Assembly: GCA_002803225.1 (NCBI GenBank)
Contig: NXFV01000628.1
Span: forward strand, 1-64,000
DNA from: Gamarada debralockiae
Taxonomy: Eukaryota > Ascomycota > Leotiomycetes > Helotiales > Hyphodiscaceae
Reading direction: 5' to 3'
Length of the DNA: 64,000 nucleotides
A model generated the notes under the pieces. The model had not been told where the DNA came from, did not search any database, and saw nothing but the letters and a program-made list of their open reading frames with translations. Made by a program: the position numbers and the translations under genes. How positions within the stretch are numbered: the first letter of the stretch is position 1; every line of letters begins with the position of its first letter. This document shows positions 22,788 to 36,235 of this stretch, piece by piece.

Positions 22788-23343
22788 CTAAACCTTTCCG
22801 GGCCGGGCTCGTTGGGGTAGGGACCATGGTGTCTTGACCACGACCTATATCATCTATTAGCCAATGTCCCTCTCATGCAGACGCCATTCACGAATGAATG
22901 GATGAGACTCACCTCTCCCTCACTGTAAGCCCAGAAATAAACGCCCAACGCAATGGTATAATAAATGGCCGGGTTGGTAGCCTGGTACATCAACGCCGCA
23001 GCCAGCGCTGCCATGGGCAGGATAACCAATCTCGCCTCAATACTTCGATGCATAGCTGAGCCAGCCAAGAATCCAAGCGGCCATTCCCACGCAAACATGA
23101 CGATGCCGAAAAGTAGGTTGATAATCTGGAGGATTGGGAGTGGTTTTACTGCTCCATCGAGGTTTTTCGTTAGGAAGTCCCAGAAGATTTTTGGCCAGAA
23201 GAAACCTTCGACTGCGGCGGCTACTTGATCTGTTGGACGTTTGTTAGTCAAGTGAATGGGGGAGGGAATGGAGAAAGAGACGTACAAACTGATGCAGTTA
23301 GGACTATGAGCCGAGCCCAGTGGTTCTTGATAAGTTTGCCCAT
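22788..23343 (-). CDS. Small fungal membrane protein (DUF7727-type)
   Basis: Exons 23343-23286, 23229-22913 and 22844-22788 join in frame to 143 residues. It begins MGKLIKNHWARLIVLTASV and runs through YQVAAAVEGFFWPKIFWDFL, KPLPILQIINLLFGIVMFAW, EARLVILPMAALAAALMYQA and YYTIALGVYFWAYSEGE, giving four hydrophobic segments. This matches a conserved ascomycete family that I believe is catalogued as DUF7727; no function is known to me. Intron ends are GTACGT/AACAG and GTGAGT/ATATAG. The start is fixed by the conserved MGKLIKNH opening. Confidence 0.88.
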
Positions 23344-26000
23344 GATGATAAGTCTAAAGATATCCTTTGATATTGTTTCTTTCCCACTCAAAGGACCTCA
23401 AAAGAATGCACAGGTCTCGAATCGAAGCAGCGGATTAAAGGTAGTATGAAGGTGAGGTATCCGAGCCTGCGGACGAAACGAAAGTGAAGGTAAGGCGAAA
23501 AAGAAGTCGATGTGAAAGAATGCTATCGACGTCGACGAGTGCACAGCGCTGGTGACGGAGGCCTTTCGTTCGACGACTCCCAGCGGGAGTACACTCTATA
23601 TCTCTCGGCACCAGGACCGAGATCACTGGGCAGCGAATCCGGATCCGCTTCTTCGTTTGTGTCAGACCTGGGGATCCTGCTCGAATTCGGCTGATAGTTT
23701 ATTTCTGAGGGAACAGACCATGAGAAGGTAATCTGATCGTCAGTGACAGCGGACATCCGAGCGGCGGAAGGTGTGAATTAGAAGGGTTTGAACGACGGGA
23801 AGGGCAGGAGGAGCAGGGCAGTGTATGAGGAGGAGATAATGCCGTTATGGTATTCCCTGGAACATTTGGATTAGATTGTGTCAAGTGTGCTCACGGCCTC
23901 GTCTGATCCGGAATTATCTGATGGCAGGACGATAATCTGGGAGTAGTGCAGTGTGGGATCTTCAGATGAGACGTCTTGAAGTTGGAGATGTCAGAGAATG
24001 AAGGTTAAGGTTGCTGCGGGCGACTATGATCTCCAAGCTGCGGGAACTTGGGTTTAAGGATGACAGGGCCGGAGGAGAGTGACAGGGCTCTCGAGGCTGG
24101 CCCCTCGGTTCGTGACCTGGCCAGGTTCGTACATGCATCTGCAGAATGGCACGCACCAGAGCGGGGAGGGCATAGCTCGGCGGGTCAAGAGCACAGGATT
24201 GAGTACAGGTAAAGAGGCGTCCAGGGCAATTCAAGGGCAAGATCAAATAGATCTAGACTATCGAAGGGATTAACCTATCAGACCTACTGAGAACTGTGAC
24301 ATCCAAAAGTGGGCTTTCGTGGACTTTCAATTGTGGTTGGGTGGTATGGCGGTAAGAATAGCATTCGAGGTGGTTTGAGGCCCTTGATTGGCGATTCTTG
24401 ATGTGGCATCAACCCGGGCGCGTAGAAGTGTGGTTGCTGGTACGGAGCCGAGCCGACCGCTACCGGGGGTATTAGTGGGCCCCTCTTCGTGAATGCAGAA
24501 TTCGCTAAAACCTGCTCGCAGGGAATTGAGGTAAGGCACACATCTCGAAGCTTCATATTTTCCGTCGGATCACCACCATTTACAAACTGTAAAAGTTACA
24601 CTTCTAAAGAGAAGAAGTCTCAAGCAAGCGGCATTGATCAAAATCAGATAATTTCTAACCTCATTAGACGCTTTGCGACACCTGCCATCCCATCAAAAAT
24701 CGGCAGGGGGATGAGACGAGGTCCCAAACAGGCGAGTCGTTTGAGATGGCTGTGGTAAAACCGACTTCGTCGCAGAAGATAAGATAACTTCTACCGGCTC
24801 CTACAATTTCCCTCTCAAAACGCATGAAAGAAGGGACGGAAGGCAGCATTTTCATCAGATCAGATCCTTTCTTCGGCGCATTTCAAATTCCAACTGTGGC
24901 AGTGTCAGTTTCTGAAATCCAACGTCAAACCGCTCAAGATCGGCGCTTGAAGCTTGGCCCACGATATCAGATCGGACGTCTGTCAGAGCGGGAGAGATGC
25001 CAGAAGAAGAGTGATTGAAAACGTGTGATGGTGTTCTGGAATCCCTCCAGTCATGGAGAGAGTCGAATAACTTATGTACGTATGCGCAACCATCGAAAAG
25101 ACTTCACAATCACTATCACAACGATGAGCATTATCGATGTGGTGTGATTATCCGTGCAGCGGTCAGCGAGCAGGCTCGACGCTATTTCGAGAATTTTGTC
25201 AGCCTCGAGCGCTTCAATGAGACCTCTCATTGGCGATGCAAAAATGACCCCAAGCACGTGCCTTTGGGCCAGGGTTTGGTACTACCATGCAAGCGCTGAC
25301 ATATACGGCATCTTTCCCACCGCCACTTCTGATCTGTCGCGGGTACTTTCTTGATGCACGAAATGGCCGGCCGAAGGCTGATGTTGAAGATACATAAAGG
25401 TATTCGCTACTTACGGTTCCGCCTTGTGACAAATAAACTTCTTCAACGAGAGACCCAATTTGAGAAGAACCTTCGATGCGACCTTCTCCATGGATATCAG
25501 CCTTCCCAGCCACACCACTTTATCGACCCCATTCCTAGAACGAAGAGAAAGCCAAACTCTGCATCAAGCACACTCAACCGCCCAATTGCTTCATGAAGCG
25601 CAATCAATCTTGACAAGCGCTGTCATATAGCATACCTTTGGGTAACCTTTCACAATTGCACTTTATGCAAAGGCCGTGTGCTATCACATCTAGGCATGCA
25701 TCTGGAAGAAAGACATTTTCATTGAGAAGCACATCCAGCTTTCTCACAGAACGCCACAATTCTGCTCTGTCATGAAAAGTTGATAACTGATAGTCCATGT
25801 CAATATATCTGTACAACCTCAATACCACTGCTTGGGAGGCACGTGTCGAATGTAAAAAGTTGGAGTCAACCAGACTCCCACGGGCCGCATGCGAAGCCCG
25901 CTCCAGCAAACCGCTTGCTCTAAACGACGAACTAAAAATCTATACAATCATAATGTAAGCCAAGGTATCCGCCCAGTCAACTCCATCAAAGTAATAACCC
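23344..26000. other. Gene-poor 2.6 kb stretch
   Basis: Frames are short and overlap on both strands. The least implausible are the minus frames 24556-24284 (proline-rich) and 25909-25604 (101 residues, ending just downstream of the RhoGEF stop). Neither resembles a family I know, and neither can be extended through obvious splice sites. It may hold a long untranslated region, non-coding RNA, or an orphan gene. Confidence 0.4.
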
Positions 26001-29000
26001 TCAACGAAACAAGTTACGAATACCCTCTGCAACAACCGATCTGTTCCTTCCAGTACCTCTGCCCCATTTCCCATGCTTTTGTGGTATTGCCGTCAATTCA
26101 GCCGCCCTCACTTGAACCACGTTCTCCTTCTCTTCAATCATCGTATCCATGACCGTTGACAAAGGCGTCACACTTCTATTTTGATTCATGCTGTTGGCAC
26201 TTGATGTGCGAAGGGGTGGTGTGATAATCCTCTGTCCGTCATGAGCCCAACTATTCTTGACCTTCAACATCGCAAGTCTTGTCCCGACAGGACTTCCATT
26301 AGACCCAAACTTTATGTTGGGAAGGTTTTCGAAGGAATCCTCTTTGATGTTCTCCTTTTCGTCTTGAATGACCGATAGTCCTGATCTTGTCATCTCATCA
26401 ATATCGCCTGGATGGACAGAGTCGCGGGAGCTGTGCCCAGCTCCAGGAGGAGACGTCCTTTGCATCTCAGCTTCTGCAAGTGCATCTTCTTCTGCTGCCC
26501 TGTGAAGACTAGCAATACTACCAGAGCGTTTGGTGAAGTTGCTGGCGATGCTTGCAACGCTGAGTTTTCGCATCATGGAGCTGGCGGACGCACGGACGAG
26601 ATACTCGCTTCTAGCTCGGCCAGTCATGCCTGGGAAGGGGAGAACGTCGCGGGTCCAGACATCCGAGAGAAGAGTTTCGAGCCGAATTCGATCGGCCCGA
26701 GAAGGTGCTAGGACAGGAATATGATTTGTTGTGAGTAGAGACTGCGATCTGTTGATAGCGGTGGTAGATGCCGAAGTAGGAATGTCTTTGAAAGCGTTCG
26801 TGTTCTTGATAATGACCTGGCAGAGCCCTGGCATTGGTCCAACGGTCGTGGCTCTATGAATTGAGATTCGTCTGGCGATGGTGCCTAAAAGACGTCAGTA
26901 TTGAAAAGATGCTGTGCAGCTCTACATTTGGACATTGAAGAGGAGTCAGGGATGCCGGGAAAGTCGCACTTACCTGGCTTTCCAAAAACGGTTCCCATTG
27001 GCTTGATGTGCAATGATAATGATGTGTAAAGGACTTGCTCTCCTGCATAAAGCGACTCTTTACAGGAACGATCAGTTAGCTGACTTCGCCATTCAAGCTC
27101 TTCTTTAGGCGAGCATGCGCTCATCGTTGTCTCAAATAGTTGATGATCATGTTCGAAGACCAATTTCCACGAGAATGGTGCCGTGTGGCATCGCAATCCT
27201 GTAATAGAATTAGCTATCACAATGCCACCAGTTTCAAATACAGCGTGAAAAGCCAAGAGCAGATATCACATTCCAGATGCCATGCTCTGGGAGTAAGATG
27301 CTAGGGTGGACGTACCTCTGCCGTTGTCAACCTCCTCTACTCTGAGCTCACTCAAACCGATACACGCCTGAATGTTGTACACCTGGTCTGCTTTTGGCGC
27401 AGAAGCTAGAAGCAAAAAGTCACGATAAAGCAGACAAATCAGATAGTGGCCGTCGAACCCGTCTCGGGTTTGCCATGCAACATACAGCACACCGCAAAGA
27501 TGGATATGCCCAAGGCCCCGGATTGTGCTCTTATTAGACCTTGCATCGGGCTACAGCAATCAGCAGGAGTGATTAAGAAGGAGTTCGAAGGAGCATTAGT
27601 ACTGGCCTTTTCGGTAAAAACAAGACGATCTTGCAGGAGCCATGTCTTTTCCATTACAGTTTTCATTCGAGGATCGTCCGTTGCTCGATTTATCTCGGTG
27701 GTTGCCTCACGCAATCTGATGAGAACGTTTTGAATCTCCATGTGAGAATCAGGGCAATCAAAAACAGGTGTCTGCTTCAGGAGCTCGGCGAACAACAAGG
27801 GGTACTTGCAGACCCGTTGAATAGGCTAACTCGAGGTAAGTATAAGAGCATGGTGAGACGGAGTGCTGATGATACGCTTACCTTGACTAGGAGATCGCCA
27901 ATAGTCAAGGCCTTTTTGGAATTGACGTTTTGAGAATTGATTGAAGCCACTGAAGAGGCCAAAGTTTCGAATCCTTTTTGGAAGACTTCCCACTGTGGCA
28001 TGGTTCTGTAAGTGGTCGAGACGTCTTTCATCATCAGCTCATACTTTGCGCCATACTCTTCATAGACGAAGAATCGATTCATCTAGCAAAAGTCGTCAGT
28101 TGAAGATTCTTCTCCACTGATATCAGGAAAGCAAGCTTGCCTTTTTGCCGAAAACTCTGGCGACTTCTGCGGCGATTTTTGGCTCAGCTGTCATTCCAGG
28201 AATCTTTTGCAGCCAATTAGCACCGGTAGTGTTCTCTGGCACCGCATCGAGACTTCGCCATCTGTGATGTCCGCTTGCCGCTGGAGGTTGAATTGGGATA
28301 GCGCAGTTGATTTGGGTATATTCGGAATGAGGTACGACGCGGTGGAGGTCACCCAGCAGCTCTTCGTGCAGTTCGACGATGTCGTTCAGATTTCGATTGA
28401 TGGACGCTCGAAGGTTCAATGATAAGGTCGGAATGGAGGCCAGAAGAGTTACATAGACCTTCAAAGCATTAACGTTTGATGAGGCAGGGCAGGGTGCAAT
28501 TGGCTAATTTGACTTACGTTCATGAGGAACTTCAAATCACTGACATAACTTTCTTCGGTGTTGATGATCTCTTCAATGACTCGACGACGTTGAAGCAATC
28601 GATTCAAGACAGCCTGACCAGTTACGCCTCTTGCGATGTACGAGCTGTCTTCGGAAAGCCGTCCTGTGTTCGAAGCCTTGCTACTGTGGTCTGTTCTGTG
28701 ATGCCGAGACGAAACACCTGTTTTTCTTGATAGTGGGGCGACACTGAAGCTTGCCAGACTAACAGTTGCACTCTTGACTGCAGTCACGAATCCAAAAGAG
28801 GATCCAGAGGAAGACTTCTTGTGACGACTTTTGCCTTGTGCAGTCGGAGAATCGAAGAGTTCTCGTTCCAGCGCCGACCCGTCGATGTCGCAGCTCACAG
28901 TCTTGCGCCTCTGCACAACTCTCTTCTGAATATTTCTCACCCACTTGTTGAACGGCGGCTGTTCGGTCTCCAAAGGTATGGGCAGGGATCGATTTCCGAC

Positions 29001-29336
29001 AGACTCTGGACTCTCAAGAGAGAATCGCTTTCGATTCGTTCCATCAGTGACTTTTGTGTCATCGGCATTGAATGACAATCCTAAAGCAGTTATATTATCC
29101 AAAGTGTTGTGTCCATCAATGACCCTGCCTTCGCTGGCACTAGACTTGGTACTGAGGTCGACTTCGTCGAAGACTTCTTCTTTCGATGCGTTTGTACGGC
29201 GTTTTTGACTTGATGGAGGGATAGGCGTTCCCCAGCTGGTTTTTCGAGAAATGTGAATTGAGCTTCGGCGAGAGCATGTTGTTGTTGACAGCTCGAAAGA
29301 TGATTCGCCCGGAGGACAAATGTCGGACTGTTCCAT
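26001..29336 (-). CDS. Rho guanine-nucleotide exchange factor (DH-PH type)
   Basis: Seven exons join in frame to 966 residues: 29336-28518, 28458-28141, 28082-27882, 27825-27607, 27550-27316, 27198-26974, 26884-26001. The N-terminal 240 residues are serine-rich. The Dbl homology domain starts at RRRVIEEIINTEESYVSDLK and carries the diagnostic block PIQRVCKYPLLFAELLKQTP. A PH-like region follows (HIHLCGVLYVAWQTRDGFDG, LICLLYRDFLLLASAPKADQ, FSWKLVFEHDHQLFETTMSA). The tail is serine-rich and basic. It should activate a Rho, Rac or Cdc42 GTPase in polarity or septation; which one cannot be told. Two introns (28140-28083 and 27606-27551) use GC donors, and every exon sum depends on them. A start 12 codons upstream (29372) is possible. 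Confidence 0.92.
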
Positions 29337-30044
29337 TTTGTGTTGCCAATGACCCAAGAAAATGTAATACAAAATTCACCAAAAGACCAAGAAAGCTCGC
29401 TCTGCAATACAGCGAGACCTGATCACAGTGTCATAGTATGCTAAAGCAAGAGAAGAATGAGATGACAGTGAAGGAACCAAGAAGTGAGAGACGACGAATT
29501 ATCAAGTGGAAGCAACACAACTTACCGTGTGTAAACAACATTGTGAGGAAAGTACGAATGAGACTGTTGAGTTCTTTCCGGTTTTAGAGTTTAGACCGAT
29601 TCCACACAAAGTAGGCCTCTTCACATCTAGTAGAAGAAGATTCGGACAACGAGAGAACTGTGACATATCCAGCAGGAACCAGAATACTTCGGATGCTCTG
29701 TAAAGAATCAAAACTCCGTAAATCATTCATAGGTGATCGCTATCTTATTGACAGAACAGTGGGGATATTCTCCAAACGATTCAGGTGACTAATTAATGAA
29801 GTCCGACACAAATCTTCCAATCTAGAGGATCTAGGCACAATCATTGAGTACTAATACCTGTTGATGCAATTTCCATGAAAGGTGGAAGAAATACAGAATC
29901 TTCCTCAGTGGCACAAGCTTAGCTGAGTCATCAATTTACCCCTCCACGAGCTCTACAACGCGTCTCCCTGCAGCCTGGTCCCAATCTTCTTACAAGGCTG
30001 AAGAACGAAATACACAATCTTCCCACAGTCATCTACGCCTGAGA
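29337..30044. promoter_or_regulatory. Divergent promoter region, RhoGEF / Nas2
   Basis: About 700 bases between the start codons of two divergent genes. No gene seen inside. I did not recognise a specific transcription factor site. Confidence 0.45.
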
Positions 30045-30907
30045 ATGCCCTTCATGGAGAATCTACACGCCCCTACAGTCCCATCAGGACCAACATCTGC
30101 ACCGGCGACGAACGGAAACCAGACGGCTGGCTTGTCTTTCGCACAGCTGCAAGCCAAAAAGGACAACTTGGAGGCTGAGATTCGAGCTTTGAGCAGTGTG
30201 CTTGATTCCGTAAGTTTTATTCCCTTGATAATAGTACCATTCTGATAACCTGTACAGCATGGCGTTGATATGAACACGAGACTTATTACACCTGATGGCT
30301 TCCCTAGAGCAGACCTTGATGTGGCGCAAAGTATGTGCCAACTTCTCTCAGGGCTTATACGATTTCTAATAACCGAGTAGTTCGAACTACAAGATCCCGA
30401 ATTATCTATCTTCGAAATGACTATAAAGACCTCATGAACGTCATTGAAAAGCACATACACGAGCATTTTGCGAGGCAAGCAGCGAACGGCACAACCGATG
30501 AGCCTATGACGGACGGAGGACCCTCGAATTCGGCGTCGGCATCTTCTTCAATACCCGCTTCTTCATTACCTCTCGGACCTGCATTCGCCAAGGTCAACAG
30601 TGTCGTAGCAGGAAGTCCGGCTGAATCTGCAGGCTTGAAAGCTGGAGATGAGATTAGGAACTTCGGATACGTCAACAACACGAATCACGATGGTCTCAAG
30701 AGAGTTGGAGAATGCGTGCAGGGCAATGAGGGGGTAAGTCTTGTATCTTTAGGGCCATAGAATAGTCACTGATATCTGCAGCGCGACGTTCTGGTGAAAG
30801 TCTCTCGGCCTGCCAACGGACGCAGACAAGAGCTACAATTAACTCTGAAGCCACAACGGGATTGGGGAGGTCGGGGTCTTCTTGGTTGCCATATTCTACC
30901 ATTATGA
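30045..30907 (+). CDS. NAS2: 26S proteasome assembly chaperone Nas2 (PSMD9)
   Basis: Exons 30045-30209, 30258-30330, 30381-30733 and 30782-30907 join in frame to 238 residues. The N-terminal helical domain has SFAQLQAKKDNLEAEIRALS, VDMNTRLITPDGFPRADLDV and IRTTRSRIIYLRNDYKDLM. The C-terminal PDZ domain has AFAKVNSVVAGSPAESAGLK, AGDEIRNFGYVN and VLVKVSRPANGRRQELQLTL. In yeast Nas2 binds the Rpt5 ATPase and guards assembly of the proteasome base. A serine-rich linker separates the two domains, as is common in fungi. A second ATG lies three codons in. Introns are short and regular. Confidence 0.95.
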
Positions 30908-31799
30908 GCACAATGGAACACTCTTATGGAAGGTCCCAAAATACCCATCGAATTCGAACTATCAGGCCGGATCGATTGCAATGCTCTCAAACCCAAAACA
31001 AAACCTAGCTACCAACAGCATATGGGAAGGGCTACGAAACCGGAAGACAGATCCCCAGGCCCGTGGCTGAGCCTCTCATTTAAAGGAATTGTGGTACCTC
31101 AATGAGCATTGGTCTTCCTTGAAGGCGTATTGATGGTTCGAAGGTGGAAGCATAGTTGTTAAGGGGAGTTGCGCAACTATAATGGACGATTTTTGCAGCC
31201 TAGAGAAAAATGACTGCTTAGCATCTCAGATTTCTGAAACACATGTGACCTGACTCATTCCAATCAACTGAATCTCATATCCACAGAAACGTACAGAGTA
31301 CCAAGCTCCGAGTGGCCTTTTCAGGAACAAAGGAGTCAAACCTAGATTTGAGAAAATGCAAACCCTAAGATCACCAAAATTCACCAGCTAAAATTCACCT
31401 ACTTTTTAGGTAGGAAAAGTGAAAAGCTCTTCATAATTCTATCCCACATCTTGAATTTCTTCTTACCTTTCAAAGAGCGCCAAGAGTAAAAATGGGCTTC
31501 CGGATGCCCCAGGCTGCAGCGTCACGTGCCTTAATCGCTGCTTCGATTTTCGCTAAAATTTGAACACCGCCTGCACTCGTTGCATCACCCAAAACAACGA
31601 GTACTCAATCATCCTCCACCACGTCCTCTACAAAAATCCCAGCAACACAAGGTACGCCAGCATGCCCTTCATGAACTTCAACAGGAGATCCCGCCCAACC
31701 TTTACATCTTCAAACTTCAGCTGACTTCTTTATCGCAGCCTCGAGATAACTCACTCGTCGCTGTTTACTTCACCTTTCGACCGCACAACCATAGCAATC
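30908..31799. other. Intergenic, Ran promoter side
   Basis: No gene recognised. The roughly 200 bases before 31800 are C/A- and pyrimidine-rich, in keeping with the strong constitutive promoter expected for Ran. Confidence 0.4.
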
Positions 31800-32735
31800 A
31801 TGGCTGAAGCAGCTTCGAACGTTCCCACCTTCAAGCTTGTGCTTGTCGGTGATGGAGGAACAGGGAAGGTGAGTTATATCAGGGTTATAGAGTGTAGCAC
31901 CACCGTTGTTTACATTTGGAAGCTTTGCTGCTTTCATTCCAACAGCTGTGGCGCATATGATATCAGGTCGCAATACTAACATCTGGGTAGACCACGTTCG
32001 TCAAGCGCCATTTGACTGGAGAATTTGAGAAAAAGTACATCGCAACCCTTGGTGTTGAAGTCCACCCTCTCGGATTCAGCACGGTACGTCCACCACAACA
32101 GCCCATACAACAACGAGCCCCACTAACACGGTATAGAACTTGGGCAATATCCAATTTGACGTCTGGGATACTGCAGGACAAGAGAAGTTCGGAGGTCTTC
32201 GTGACGGTTACTACATCAACGGCCAGTGCGGCATCATCATGTTTGATGTTACCTCCCGTATCACCTACAAGAATGTTCCCAACTGGCACCGTAAGTCAAG
32301 TCGAAGTACCCCCATCATCCCAGCATTGCTAATCTAAGCTTAGGTGACTTGGTCCGTGTCTGCGAGAACATCCCCATCGTCCTGACCGGCAACAAGGTTG
32401 ATGTCAAGGAGCGAAAGGTCAAAGCCAAGACAATTACCTTCCACCGAAAGAAGAACCTTCAATACTACGACATCTCCGCAAAATCCAACTATAACTTCGA
32501 GAAGCCATTCTTGTGGTTGGCACGAAAGCTCGTCGGTAACCCTGGTTTGGTAAGTCTGCACCACCGATTTCTATTGACATCGCATGACTAATGAGTATGG
32601 CAGGAATTCGTCGCCGCACCCGCCCTTGCTCCCCCCACTGCAACCGTCGACCAAGCTCTTCTTGAGCAATACCAGAAGGAGATGCAAGATGCTGCCCAGA
32701 TGCCCCTCCCTGATGAGGATGACACCGACTTGTAA
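31800..32735 (+). CDS. GSP1: Ran GTPase (Gsp1)
   Basis: Exons 31800-31868, 31991-32083, 32137-32290, 32344-32549 and 32604-32735 join in frame to 217 residues, the usual Ran length. Visible motifs are the P-loop [19 protein letters not shown] (GTGKT split by intron 1), switch [15 protein letters not shown], switch [57 protein letters not shown], and the acidic C-terminal tail DEDDTDL. Ran drives nuclear import and export and spindle assembly. The sequence is intact and very conserved, so this is the safest call in the window. Confidence 0.98.
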
Positions 32736-33907
32736 ACTGGCGATTCCAGCATTTTCGATTACTTCCTAGCAGCGTCTTAGAAAGTTCTTTTTTCGGCGAT
32801 ATGTGCATTTTTGTCAATCGGTCTTGCAGATAGAGGCAGATGGCAATGATTCCCTCTTTTACTTCCGGGCACGAATACATCACAAGTGGGCAGCGGGCTT
32901 GTTGAGAGGGATGGATTGGGATTCGAGGGAGGAAGACACAACTTGGAGTAGATAGCGGCCACTTCAAGGTATTTGCTGCTCTGCAGCTTAAGTAGCTACA
33001 CCATAAAAGCAATGAGTTCTTTTGATTGGCCAACTTCTATGACCAAAAATGATTTTCGATTGTGAAAACGTGATACACCGCCACAGCATATTTCGACCTG
33101 TGGCTTGTCTTTTTTCAACCCCTCCCGATCGCGCTGGATAGTACTCATCAACGACTCGATTGATGTTACTGGTCTTTTGCACTAATCCCCAGAAAGGCAG
33201 CTCAAGGTCCTGGCAGCGAACGAAACCCTCATCTTTTTCTCTCGGAGCTCTATTGCAATGGTGGGGTAATGACTACCTCGGCAGATGAGCTCCCTGCTCC
33301 CAGGACATCCCCGCGATTTGAATGCAAAAACTCTCTTGATGTATTCAACCGCATCGAAGATGGCTGGTAAAAGCCTCTCGAGGAGACAAGCATCCAGCGG
33401 AGCCGTTGAGATGATCTTCATCCAACGGTCGGGCTGGGGAGATTAACCCCTCATCTAATCAAGGACCTTCCGAATTCTCTAGCTCTTGCCGGATGAACTC
33501 TAGCCACGAGTAGGCAACCAATTTATCCGTCTTCTTCTTATCAAACCCCTTGTCCATCCTTTCTTTTAAGGTTACTCTCTATCAGCCAAGGGCTTTGATG
33601 GAGAAGGTCATTTCGTCATTCGATCTGCAGATGGCTAGTAGCTCCTGCGGATACTTGGTGTGTTTGTTCTTGGCAATGAAGCTATATACTTTTTGCTGCC
33701 AACGACCCTGGTAGCTAGCCAAGGAGATTTATGTAAGTCCATTACGAGGATGATATCTGCAGAGCAGGGGAGCTACCCTGAGCTATAAAACCCAAGCACC
33801 CCACCAAATACGAAGGGAGTTTTGCAGGAAACCACCGTGTGACCTGGACTGCAAATTCAAAGTTTGGATAGTTGTTTTCTGTCTCGTTATTTATCCATAC
33901 TCTCAAG
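32736..33907. other. Intergenic 1.2 kb
   Basis: Includes a minus frame at 33421-33182 (79 residues) without family resemblance. The right end is the promoter of the carboxypeptidase. Nothing else seen. Confidence 0.4.
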
Positions 33908-36235
33908 ATGTTACTTTCTCTGGCAGCGTCCCTGACACTTCTCGCAGGCGTCGAGGGAGTGAAGAATACCCAGCGAAACCTTCAAGCCCGTTCAAATTAC
34001 AGTCCAATTCATGCACGACAGGCCCCAGCAAGTGCTACTGGTGTCAAGACAATTACTACACCACAAAATATTACGATTAGGTACAAGGAGCCTGGAAAGG
34101 AGGGGGTGTGCGAGACCACGCCGGGCGTTAATTCTTACAGCGGGTACATCGACTTGGATGAGTGAGTTACCTATAGAGACATAGGGATAATATCGTGCCT
34201 CTAACCGTTGTTCTCAGAACTTCTCATACATTTTTCTGGTTCTTTGAAGCTCGAAACAACCCAAAAGAAGCTCCGATTACATTGTGGTTAAACGGCGGAC
34301 CCGGTTCTGATTCTATGATCGGATTATTTCAGGGTAAAACTCACAGCTTTCGTCTCGTACCGGAGCTTTCTAATTAAAGGCAACTAGAACTCGGCCCCTG
34401 TAATGTCACTGCCAATCTGACTTCTCAGGTCAACCCCTACTCCTGGAGTGAAGTATCGAACCTGCTCTTCTTGTCACAACCTTTAGGAGTCGGTTTTTCC
34501 TACGGCAGCGAAGCTATTGGAAGCTTGAATCCTTGTCAGTTTTGACTCCATAATCAAAGCACAATCAGCTGAATACTTACAGACACCGGTGTATACGAAA
34601 ACGCCTCCTTTGCCGGAGCCCAAGGAAGATACCCAGTCATCAATGCAACTGCTCTAGATACGACAGACCTCGCGGCCGTTGCAGCATGGCATGTTCTGCA
34701 GGGATTCATGGGTGGACTCCCGCAGCTCGATTCGAACATCACCTCTAAGGAGTTCAATTTGTGGACTGAAAGTTATGGTGGACATTATGGACCTGCTTTC
34801 TACAACTACTTTTACGACCAGAATCAGATGATTGCCAATGGGACAACTCAAGGTATTCAGCTGAACTTCAACACACTCGGTATCGGTAATGGACTTATCG
34901 ATGAGTACATTCAAGCGCCATAGTAAGGTCTCGAGTCCCACGTTTGAAGAGAACTTTACTGACAAAACACCTCGAAGTTACCCAGAATTCGCTGTCAATA
35001 ACACTTATGGGATCAAGGCTTACAATGATACCGGTCAATAGAGCTCAAGAGTAGTTTTGTCTTCGCACAACTGACCTTCGGCAGTGTACAACTATGCGAA
35101 ATTCGCCACTTATATGGTTAACGGTTGTCTCGAACAAATAGCTGGATGCAGGCAAACGAACAGGACACAGCTCGCGGACTTGGCAATCTGTACTGAAGCC
35201 GAAGATAGTATGTATTTTTTGACAAATATCCTCCCTTCGTGAATCCACACATACTAACTTTGACCGCAGTGTGCAGAGATAACGTCGAGGGGCCCTACTA
35301 CGGATACGGAGGCCGAGGTATTGTAAGCCTTTCCAAATGTCTCAAGTAATCAGGGCCAACCTAATGCATTGTGACAGTATGATATTCGCCACCCATACAA
35401 CGATCCAACTCCACCTACCTATTTCGAGGATTACCTTAACATGGCATCAACTCAAGCTGCCTTGGGGGTGGATCTGAATTACACGGATGCTAATGAAGAA
35501 GTGTACTACGCGTTCCAGCAGAGTATGTGGTCACCAAGATCTCAAATATGTTTGTGGCCGAGCAATGCTGATACTTAAAATTCGTAGCCGGCGATTTCGT
35601 CTATCCGAATTTCCTCGAGGATCTTGAAATGGTTCTGGACAATGGGGTAAGGGTGGCTTTGTACTACGGAGATGCTGATTACATTTGCAACTGGTACGAC
35701 CATCCATTTCCCAGCCTCACTTGAGCGATTGTCCTTCATATCTGCCTTCCACCCAAACTTGGCTGGAAATTGAAGCCACGGGCCTAACAGGGCACAGGTT
35801 CGGAGGCGAAGCAATCTCGCTCGCAGTAAACTACACCCACAAGGAACAATTCGCAGTAGCAGGCTATGCTCCTTTCATGGTGAATGGAATCGAGTACGGC
35901 GAAGTACGCCAGTATGGAAACTTCAGCTTCCTCCGCATGTACGAGGTATGACATTTCCCCCATTATAGACCCTAAAAGATACTAAAATCGATCAGGCTGG
36001 TCATGAAGTCCCGTTCTACCAACCAGAGGCAAGCTTGGAGATGTTCCGCAGAGCCCTTCTCGGAATTGATCTCGCAGGCGGGAATTTGAGATTCGATGGA
36101 AACTATTCAAGCACCGGTACTGCGAACGCAACTCATACGGAGTCATTTGTTGCCCTGCCATCATCAACAAGATCAGCTGCAGCTTCAAGTTCGTCTGCCG
36201 CGACGACTGGAGCCCCGCAAATTATGAGATGGTAA
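33908..36235 (+). CDS. Secreted serine carboxypeptidase (family S10)
   Basis: Eleven exons join in frame to 575 residues: 33908-34161, 34218-34333, 34388-34534, 34583-34922, 34978-35033, 35085-35207, 35270-35322, 35378-35522, 35588-35693, 35798-35945, 35996-36235. A signal peptide ([17 protein letters not shown]) is followed by a propeptide. The S10 blocks are [51 protein letters not shown] (catalytic Ser), [15 protein letters not shown] (catalytic Asp) and [11 protein letters not shown] (catalytic His). Several N-glycosylation sequons are present. The C-terminal tail is Ser/Ala/Thr-rich; I see no strong GPI signal. The enzyme should remove C-terminal residues at acidic pH, outside the cell or in the vacuole. 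The start is the ATG opening the signal peptide; upstream TTG codons were ignored. Confidence 0.95.

Noticed and set aside
25604..25909. Minus-strand open frame of 101 residues as a gene
   Set aside because: No family resemblance and no clear promoter or splice context; may be RhoGEF 3' sequence.
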